This document shows, one piece after another, positions 1 through 7,800 of a DNA stretch of 11,161 bases; the first letter of the stretch is position 1, and each line of letters starts with the position of its first letter. A program made the translations under genes and the position numbers. This DNA is from Christensenella sp. UBA5399 (GTDB lineage Bacteria > Bacillota > Clostridia > Christensenellales > Christensenellaceae), in assembly GCA_002407725.1 (NCBI GenBank), contig DHOD01000070.1, forward strand, positions 26,081 to 37,241. The letters run 5' to 3'. Under the pieces are notes generated by a model. The model saw only the letters and a list, made by a program, of their open reading frames with translations, was not told the origin of the DNA and made no database searches.

Positions 1-250
1 TCTACAAAAAATATATGCAAGATTCGGAAGATCACTTGCATAACTAACGGGTATTTCTTTTGGGTCAAGGGGCCTCCGGCGGATTATAATAGTTTCGGCT
101 TCGCCGACTTAAGGGGCAAGCCCCTTAAGAAACCCCTAATATCAGCCTTGCTTAAGAGGAATACCATAGCAAAGGAGTTCCAAGAACCATGGGTTCTTGG
201 CCGCCGGAGGCAATACACTCATCACGCAGTGATACATTGACCCCAGAGAA
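1..250. repeat. Gene-free nested inverted-repeat element (MITE-like or structured RNA)
   Basis: I see no credible gene here, but the stretch is full of inverted repeats. An outer pair is tgggtcaa (61-68) against ttgacccca (237-245, one bulged base). Inside it is a perfect 11-bp pair, gcctccggcgg (72-82) with ccgccggaggc (201-211). Between these arms sit local hairpins: tcggc/gccga (95-107), a perfect 10-bp stem with an AA loop (108-129), and a 9-bp stem with a 3-nt loop (180-200). Outside the 11-bp arms are atcac/gtgat (221-233) and a separate 7-bp stem, atgcaag/cttgcat (15-41). This looks like a non-coding intergenic repeat of the miniature transposable kind, or a structured RNA. No transposase is present and I see no clear target duplication. 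The inverted repeats are plain in the sequence; the element identity is inferred from architecture. Confidence 0.6.
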
Positions 251-305
251 TAACCCTTGAGTTTTGAAATAGAGATCTTTAATATTTCATTCCTGCTTAC
301 CCAAT

Positions 306-352
306 TTAGGTTTTTTGACAACCTAAGAGACGGCCCCAGCCGTCTCTTTTTT
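306..352. terminator. Hairpin terminator after the leftward pilin operon, probably bidirectional
   Basis: A 9-bp GC-rich stem (326-334 with 339-347, loop ccca) is followed on the plus strand by a T6 run (347-352), a standard rho-independent form for rightward transcripts. It also lies 8 nt beyond the stop codon of the last leftward gene, so it probably ends that operon too, although in that direction the U-run is weak. Directly beside it is a second hairpin, ttaggtt/aacctaa (306-312 with 320-326), sharing one base with the main stem. The two stems could compete or stack. Confidence 0.7.
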
Positions 353-360
353 GCAATCCG

Positions 361-918
361 CTATGGCGAAATATACGCTGCGGCAAATGGTTTCATGTAC
401 CGCTCTACCGTGGTGATCCGCACATCGTTGTTGTCGAAAATATCAACGGTCACCTTTATAATGTTGTCGGCGGGGTCGATCCTGTCGTCGTCATTGACAA
501 AGTGGATTTCTACCGTATTGTTTTTATAATATTTTTCATCATAATATGGCTTGTATACCGCATCACTGCCACCGCGCTTCATCATCAGATACCCCCGTCC
601 GGGCGTGGGTGAGGGGGAGGCTGTGTCAGGCGACGCCATGATTTCTGTAGCCCCATACTTGCCCTTAAACCGAAGCACGGCGCCACCGTCAATCTCGATA
701 TCCTGCCCCGGCACGGCGAATTGCAGCTCCGTTTCGACCGTGTTCAGTACGTTGGCGACAATCAGGTTGGCGTCGGAAAGCTTGATGGCGTTGTTGTAGA
801 TGGCGAGCACAGGCACGACAACACTCACGGTACCCAGCGAGAAAATACTGAACAACGCGATTGTGACGATGAGTTCCACCAGAGTGAACGCTTTTTTGCT
901 TTTCAGCTTCTTAAACAT
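361..918 (-). CDS. Prepilin-like protein, PilW/GspJ-type minor pilin
   Basis: This is a 185-residue protein with a class III (type IV prepilin) signal. A basic leader (residues 1-10, ending KSKKA) is followed by FTLVEL and a hydrophobic helix to about residue 40. Prepilin peptidase would cut between Ala10 and Phe11, leaving Glu15 as the conserved Glu+5. Alanine at -1 is a tolerated but less common variant of glycine. The remainder looks like a small extracellular globular domain, with a Ser/Pro/Thr-rich loop at about 96-107 and many acidic residues at 140-170. The helix (LIVTIALFSIF) resembles GspJ/PilW minor pilins, but the class is inferred from the N-terminus only. It is the last gene of the leftward operon, 31 nt after its neighbour, and has its own Shine-Dalgarno (AAGGA, about 6 nt before ATG). 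It could instead be another minor pilin class. Confidence 0.85.
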   Translation of the reverse strand: MFKKLKSKKAFTLVELIVTIALFSIFSLGTVSVVVPVLAIYNNAIKLSDANLIVANVLNTVETELQFAVPGQDIEIDGGAVLRFKGKYGATEIMASPDTASPSPTPGRGYLMMKRGGSDAVYKPYYDEKYYKNNTVEIHFVNDDDRIDPADNIIKVTVDIFDNNDVRITTVERYMKPFAAAYISP

Positions 919-949
919 CTGCTGTCCTTTTTATACTATTCTCCCAACA

Positions 950-1315
950 TCAAACTTCCGGTTCGAAGAAGGCAATGGGCAGGTTGGTATACAAATTCAC
1001 TGCTTCTGAACGCGCCGCATCGGGCATAAGGGGCGTGTTGCCGCCTTTGTCGTACAGTGTAAACGTAATATCGGCGGCGGCCGGATTGCTCCATGCGGCA
1101 GGGTCGTCCGTATCGATCTGCATGATATATTGCTCCACTGCAAGGTACCGCTCGCGCGAGGTGGTCAGCATGTTGTTGGAGACGGTGACCATCGCTGTGG
1201 CGGCCAACACCACAACAGAAAATATGCCCAGGCTGATGATCGTCTCGATCATCGTTTCACCGCGTGTGTTATTGTTTTTCAGGCGGTTAAGCCGATCTCT
1301 CCATTTTTTAATCAT
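950..1315 (-). CDS. Prepilin-like protein, PilV/GspI-type minor pilin
   Basis: This small protein of 121 residues has a long basic leader (1-19, ending NTRG) and then ETMIETIISLGIF with a hydrophobic helix to about residue 46. The predicted cut is Gly19|Glu20, giving Glu+5 at Glu24. The mature protein would start with Glu rather than Phe, a form I know from clostridial minor pilins of the G-E-T-x-x-E type. The C-terminal part is short (about 75 residues) and contains a Tyr- and Asp-rich segment. The gene starts inside the end of the preceding gene (8-nt overlap, ATGATTAA), and only a distant GGAG is visible upstream, so translational coupling is likely. Role inferred: minor pilin of the tip or initiation complex, next to the PilX-like and PilW-like proteins. 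Confidence 0.85.
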   Translation of the reverse strand: MIKKWRDRLNRLKNNNTRGETMIETIISLGIFSVVVLAATAMVTVSNNMLTTSRERYLAVEQYIMQIDTDDPAAWSNPAAADITFTLYDKGGNTPLMPDAARSEAVNLYTNLPIAFFEPEV

Positions 1316-1856
1316 AATATTTTACCAGGCTCCATTGTGGTTGCGTGCCCCCCGTGGGGCCATAGCTGTAATCGGCGGACATATTGTACACCTGATCGTT
1401 TTCGCCGTCGCCGTAATAGATGGTAAAGTGTATGGTGAGCTTGCCCACGCGCTGCAGGTCACCGGTGACGGTGTTATATGATACGTTGCTCGCGGCGATG
1501 TCCAGCGGCTCCATGTTGAGCAATGAAACATCCACCTGGTTTTTAAACGCGTCGGGCATGACTGGATCGGCCGATACCGTACACGTAAAGGCCATTGCCG
1601 GGTTGCCGTTATCCTCTATGACAGAAACAAGGTAGCCGCCCAGTGCGCCGTCCACTTCCACAAGGCTTGTGGTGACGGTATCGGCGACGGAACGCGCAAA
1701 ATATTGAAGCTGCTTGCTGGTGAGCAGGCTGGTTACGCTATTGCTGGATACCGTGGCCGCGACCAGTACGGACGTGCCGATTGTCAGCAGCAAAATCATA
1801 ATGATCAACGCGATGATAATGGACGCGCCGCCCTTGCTTTTCAAAAATGCAATCAT
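1308..1856 (-). CDS. PilX/GspK-like minor pilin lacking Glu+5
   Basis: The N-terminus of this 182-residue protein reads KSKGGASIIIALIIMILLLTIG, a short basic leader followed by a long hydrophobic helix (about 11-35). This matches the PilX N-terminal pattern (G-x-x-x-x-x-x-L-x-x-L). If cut after Gly10, position +5 is Ile15, not Glu. Missing Glu+5 is a known feature of GspK, which caps the tip of the type II pseudopilus. The rest (about 40-182) is a soluble domain with a single Cys (Cys92) and a Tyr-rich C-terminus. Its ATG overlaps the stop codon of the giant pilin gene (ATGA), and its own stop lies inside the start of the next gene, so all three are probably translated together. Class III processing is less certain than for its neighbours; an uncleaved membrane-anchored protein is the alternative. 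Confidence 0.8.
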   Translation of the reverse strand: MIAFLKSKGGASIIIALIIMILLLTIGTSVLVAATVSSNSVTSLLTSKQLQYFARSVADTVTTSLVEVDGALGGYLVSVIEDNGNPAMAFTCTVSADPVMPDAFKNQVDVSLLNMEPLDIAASNVSYNTVTGDLQRVGKLTIHFTIYYGDGENDQVYNMSADYSYGPTGGTQPQWSLVKYYD

Positions 1857-4800
1857 GGCTCGCCACCGCCGTCGTCAATTTCAGGTCCGATGTCCTGGTC
1901 GTCATTGCCGGGCAACAGCGCGTCGGGCGTCTGCTGCGGCGTCGGGGTCGGCTGCTCTTCAGTGGGAGCCTGCGTTGCTTCCGGCGTAGGTGTTTCAGCC
2001 GGTACAGGCGTTTCAGTCGGTACAGGTGTTTCGACCGGCGCAGGATCGGCAGGGACAGGCTCTGCGGGAACAGGATCCACAGGTGCAGGCGTTCCCGGCG
2101 CGGGAGTGCCAACCTCTACCTGTGGAACGGGGATTGCCGTCGCCCGGTTGATCACGGGGAAGGGGAAGCCGCTCTCCCAGTCGAACACCCATGCCGGGCC
2201 GTGGACGGAGTTGTTGAGTATATGCAGTACCGCGGTGTCCAGGTTTGCGCCGGAGAGCTGGTCCATTGTCGCCTCGGCGGCCTGTACCTGCGCCATCCCC
2301 ATGCCGGAGATGTACACACAGCCGGTGATAGCGCCGCCGCCGGAGCCGGCAATGCTGCCGACGCCGGAGCCTTCGCCCGCGTTTTGCAGCGATACCACGC
2401 CCGCAACGTACGAGTTTTCTATATTGCCGTTGTGCGCACCCGCAATGCCGCCCGCGCTGGCTGTGCTGCCGCCGCTGGCCGCGACTGCGGCGCTGTTGGA
2501 GCAGAACAGCACGGTTCCGTTGTTTTCGCCTGCGATGCCGCCGGTATATTGTGCGGAGGCCGCGTCCGCGGTAGTGACCACCATGCCGGAGCGCACCTCG
2601 CAGAATTCAATGGCGCCGTTGTTGACGCCCGCCACAACACCCGCATATGCAGTGGTGGCTGGGGTGGCCTGTGCCTCCAGCAACACGCCCTCAAAGACGA
2701 TGCTGCTGACGGTGGAGCCGGGCGCTGTGGAGGCCATAAGGCCCGTATATGCGGCAGTACCGCTATATGATGTACCGGCAGCCAAGTTCATGATTTTATG
2801 GCCGTTGCCGTTGTAATTGCCTTCAAAATGTTCGACAGGCGACCATGCAAAACCGCTCATATCCAGGTCGGCTGTCTGCGAGAAGTACACGCCCGGGCCG
2901 TCCAGCATATCCAGCACGTATAAATCGCCCGCTTCGGCAATCAGGTAGGGAGACTGCGCAGTGCCAAGCCCCAGCGCCCCTGCGGGAACGATAGTGATGT
3001 CCTCCCATGCGCATGCCTGGGGCGCGGCATTCAGGTACGAGTACACATATTTATAAATATTGTCGTCGCTGCCGTTCACATCAATGCTGAACTGGCCGCC
3101 GGAATTGAGCTCGGTCTGCTTTTCTTGCAGTTTGTCTTTATCCAGGCTGCCGTTGGGTACGGACATATTGCCTGTACCAATTACGCCGGGATTCATGAGG
3201 CCCCGTACTGTGTTGTTGGTTTTGAGATTATACAGATAATCCACGTCCTGCCCTGCGCCGGTGTTGTCGCCAATTACGCCGCCTACGCTGCCTGACCCGT
3301 TGCTGCGGGTTGTGCCGGTGTAGCCGATGTTGTAGCAATATTTTAAGGTTGTATTGCTGCCATTCTTGCCCGCCACGCCGCTGATGTTGCTGTGTATCAG
3401 CTCGATCGGCTCGATAAAGGGGGTGGTGCTGGTGGATAGGGCGTTTATCCGGCCTGTGTTGTAGCAACTGAGCACGGTATCCGCGTTGACGCCGGTGATG
3501 CCGCCCACATTGCAGCCGGTGCCGTTTTTGTTGGAGATGTGGATCTCGCCTGTGGAAATGATGGTGCCGGAATTATAGCATTCCTCTATACGCGCCGTGT
3601 TTTCGCCCGCGATGCCGCCAATGCTGATGCCGGGAACATCGGACGTAATTTGCGCGACATTCATCGATGTCGTAATGCTTCCCGCATTGAGCCCGGTGAC
3701 GCCGCCTATGTACTGGGCCTTGCCGGGCACATACTGCGTTGCGTTGTGGATTGTCTGTGTCAGTGTCATGTTGAGGCCGGGCGTAATGGTGCCGCTGTAG
3801 CACCGCTCTACCAGGCCCCCGTTGGTGCCCGCGATGCCGCCGAGTCGGCGCGCGTAAACGGTCGCCCCGTCGGTTGCGCCGCCAGGGCCTGTCAGGCTGG
3901 CTTCGTTGACGCTGTTTTTGATGGAGCCGTAATACGGGCTGTCGATAAATCCAAGTTCGGTGGTTGTACCGACGTACTCGAACCGGCTGGTTGCCGCGTT
4001 GTAGGTAAACGCGATAAAGTACATGCTCTGGGCGTTGATGCCGCCCCCTGTCAGCGTATTCAGCGTAAGTGCGGTATTGCCGTTGTAGATCGGATAGGTC
4101 TTTGTGCCGGAAGCGTCGCGTATGCGGACAGGTAAATTCCTGTATGCGTCGCTCCCGCTGCTTGCCTGCAACTGCAGCAGTTGCAAATCGTCAAACGTGA
4201 TGTAGACGGTTGCGCCGTTGGTCATGGCAGTGGGAATGCCGTCCGCTGCATAAGTCAGCGTGCCGCTTTGTATGTTTCCGTTATAGCTGTTGATATAATT
4301 GGCAGCTGGCGTAATGGGGGTGTAGGCGCGAATATCCTGCTGTGCTGCGCCTGGGTTGAGCCCTGCGACGCCGCCCATGCTGCGCGGTTGCGCGGGGATG
4401 ATGTTTTGATTGGTTTCTGTGATCACCACACCGTTTTTCACGATGGCGGTGTCGACCGTGCCTGCGTTGCCGCCCACAATGCCGCCCACGTTCATGGACG
4501 CGCTGATGCTGCCCGATTGCACGGTTACATTTACGATGCTGCCTGCATTGGTGCCGGCCACAACACCCGCGGCAGTGCCGTTCACGCCTGATATATTGGC
4601 GTTGGTGAAGGTGATGTTGCTGACAGAAGCGGCCGGGCCAATCTGCGAGAACATCCCGCTGTCGCCCAGTGCGGACTGCACGTTCAGGTTGGTGATGCCT
4701 TTCATCCCTGCACCGTTATATGTGCCTGTCAGCATGCCGGCGGGCTTGATGGTGATGGAGTTGCCCCTGAAATCACGCATCGTGACGTCGTCGGGGTTGG

Positions 4801-7800
4801 CGAACAGCGCATTGGCGACCTGCGTAAACCCGCCCGCAAGGTTATACCGTATATTGTAAATATGGCGCGCCGTGTTGACATGCAGGTCGGCGCTGTCATA
4901 CATGCTGTGCTCTATATTGGATTCGTACGCCTCCACCGGGTTTTGATAGGTGAGGCTTGCCTGTATGTTGGCCGCCGGCCGCACTGCGCCCGTGGCGTGG
5001 TCGCGGTTGAATGTCGTGGTGTTCTCCATATCGCCGGTTTCGATATCCAGCCAATCGAGCACCAGCACATATTCACCGGTCGTGGTATCAAAATAGTATG
5101 GGTAACGGACGCCCGAATCGGATGTCAGGTATTTTGCCGGGTCAAAGATATTATCGGCAATTGCGTTGGCCTCAATGGCCGCCATGCTGGGGACGGTGAC
5201 TGTCTCTGCGGCGCTGCTGCCGTCCAGCGGCGTGATTTGCAGCGTAACGGGGCCGTCGTCGCCCTCTCGCGGGTTTGTCCAGCGGACGGTGAGGAGCTCG
5301 TCGTTGTCAATGCGTATGATGTACTTCGGCAATGTGGGCGTGATACGTTCCCACGGGGTCTGGTGCTGGCTGTTTGCATCGTTGATATAAGAATATTCAT
5401 ACCAGAACCGCGCAGCCGCATACGGGCTTCCGTCCGCAGTCCACGGCGCGCCCGTGTGATACCCAAGCAATGCGTCGCGTACGGCCGCTGCGCTGTTGGC
5501 GGGGTTATTGCTATCCCCGTATAGGGTGTGGATGCTGTCGCGCAGGGGATACAAGGTCTCGCCCATTGGCTCGATGACGCCGCCGTTGCCGGCAACAAAG
5601 CTGCTGTTGGAAACCTGGGCGTCCGCGGCGGATGCGTCTTTGCCAATGATGCCGCCGGCCAACGTGCCGGATACGCTTGCAAGATTGTATTTGAAACCGA
5701 TATGGTTGATGGCGTACACGTTCTGGATGGTGCTGCCCGAGCCGTTCTGCCCCGCAATACCGCCGACAAACCCGTTGGCCAGGGGGAGTATCGCGCTGTC
5801 CCTGAGCGCGCCGCTCGACTCGATCACCATGTCGGTCGTCAGGTTTACCCGCCCGGTGTTATAACAGTAGGTGACCGGGGTTGTATGGGAGCTGAAACCG
5901 TTGAAGCCCACGATGCCGCCCGCGCTGCTGCCGCTGCCTGTGGCGTGCACGGTGCCCGCATTATAGCAGCGGGTGATGGAGCTGCGGTCGTATGAGAATA
6001 CTTTGGTGCCTATACCGGCAATGCCGCCTGCAAAGGAGGCTGTACTGCCGTTTTCCACACGTGCAATGTTGACATTGTCTGTCAGCGTGCCAAAATTCTT
6101 TCCGGCAACGCCACCGATAGCCGCCGCGCTTCCACCTTTGCTGGCGACAACGGAATCGTTGTTGATTGCGTAGCCGATATTGGTCGTGTTTGTAGTGGAT
6201 TCCCCGTCGTTCTCCGGGAACACACCGGAAAGGCTGCCTTTGACGGTTGCATAATTGGAGCCCGTAATGCCACCGGCAGCGCTGTTGGTTTGCGTCCAGG
6301 AACTCTCGAGGCGCACCTCGCCTTTGGCGTTGCAGGATTCGATTGTGATCACGCTGTTGTTTGTTACATTGCTGACGCCATCGTTGACACCGGCAATGCC
6401 GCCAAGGGAGATTGTATTAAAATGAGTGCCTGCGGCAATGACGTCGGCATCGGATGTGCAGTCCTGCACAACGCCGAGGTTAACACCTGTGAGGCCGCCG
6501 CTGTTGATCGCGGCCTGGCTTACACCGTTAGAGGACACAAGGGATGTATTGCTGCCGATTGATATGATATTTACATTGTTTATTTTGCCGGTGTTTGTCC
6601 CGGCGACAACACCCATATCCACGCCGTTGGCGTCTACCGCGCCGGTTGTGACGTGCGCCTGGATGTCGACATTGCGTACAGCGCCGTTCGCGGTGACCGA
6701 TGTGAACAGGCCGATTTTTTTGCTGCTGACGTCGGGGGTGACGGATACCTGGAGGTTTGTGATTTTATAGTTGTCGCCGTCGTAATCGTCCGGCGTTGTG
6801 TTGCCTGCGTCATATGTGCCGGAAAACGCCCCCAGCGGCGCAATGGTGATGCCTTTGCCGTCATGCGTCTGCATCACAATGTTGCCGTCGGCGTCCGCAG
6901 TGTTGTAAATCTGCTGGAACGTGGCGCCGGTTGTGGAGGAAAGGTAACGGATGTTGTTCAGGTGCCGCGCGTCGCGGATATACGTGGTATCGCCCGAAAC
7001 ATCACTTTCGTTTTCGGGGTTTTCTGCAAAATAGGCATGCCTTGGTTTTTCGGAAAATGCCTCCGTGCCGATCTGTTCTCCGTTTTCGGTCGCTTTAAGA
7101 GTCACGTTAATGAATCCGTTTTCCACACCGGGGAACTGCGCCGAAATACTCAGGTTGTGCGCGGCATTGGTGTCGTTGTATGCATTGTACGCACTGAACG
7201 AATCGAGTATGATGATATACTTGCGCATGCCCGGCTGGTCGGATACGGTATCCTCATAAACAGCGTACGAGGCTGCGCCATCGGCCAGGAGCGCCAGCGC
7301 GCGCACGGCGCTTGTAGCGGTTGGATCCAGCACCGATGGAATAAAGCTGGCAGTGCCTGCGGAAGATGCCGCGTCGTCTGCCATAAAAATATCCAGAACA
7401 TATTCATAGTCCAGGTAGTTTTCATCGACGTAACACTGGGCGTAAAGCAACCGGTCGCCGTTGACCAGCATGAGGGTGGGGTCGATAAAATCGTCCGGTG
7501 CGGGCGTAAATCCCGAATAATCCACGCCGTAATAGCCAATCTCCCTGTCCCATAACGTATCTTTTGTACGGTCGGCAACATCGCCCCAGGCAATGGTGTC
7601 AGAATCGCTCACAAAGGCGGAACGCATGACAGCCGTGGAAATGTTATGTTCGATCAATATGGATTTGTCCATGATATCGACGTCGGTGATATAGTTGGAA
7701 AGCAATGCGTACAGCGGCGAATCCTGCCGGTTCGGGTCGCTTTTATCAACTTTCAGGTAATAAATTTTATCTGTGTTTTCGGGATCGTCGGTCTGCGGGG

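Noticed and set aside
189..260. Short plus-strand frame of 23 codons starting at ATG 189, with AAAGGAG upstream
   Set aside because: The start lies in a hairpin loop of the repeat element, spacing is long, and the peptide has no distinctive features.
1856..1900. LLPGN near the end of the giant pilin considered as a sortase signal
   Set aside because: It is not LPXTG, and no hydrophobic segment or basic tail follows it.
1847..2770. Second plus-strand open frame in the same stretch (307 codons)
   Set aside because: Arg/Gly-rich shadow frame of GC-rich repeat DNA with no start signal.
1704..2816. Long plus-strand open frame (370 codons) opposite the giant pilin tail
   Set aside because: It is the antisense of the proline-rich tail and GLUG codons, with low-complexity Gly/Thr/Val sequence, no ribosome site and no family pattern. 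The minus strand encodes a clear prepilin with repeats here.
3539..4135. Plus-strand open frame of 198 codons
   Set aside because: Antisense shadow of GLUG module 2; no ribosome site and no recognisable domain.
2291..6613. Regularly spaced repeats considered as a CRISPR array
   Set aside because: The repetition is at protein level (GLUG units) with uneven spacing and a continuous open frame; the DNA repeats are not identical.
6653..7555. Plus-strand open frame of 300 codons
   Set aside because: Antisense to the N-terminal third of the giant pilin; composition and lack of start signals mark it as a shadow.
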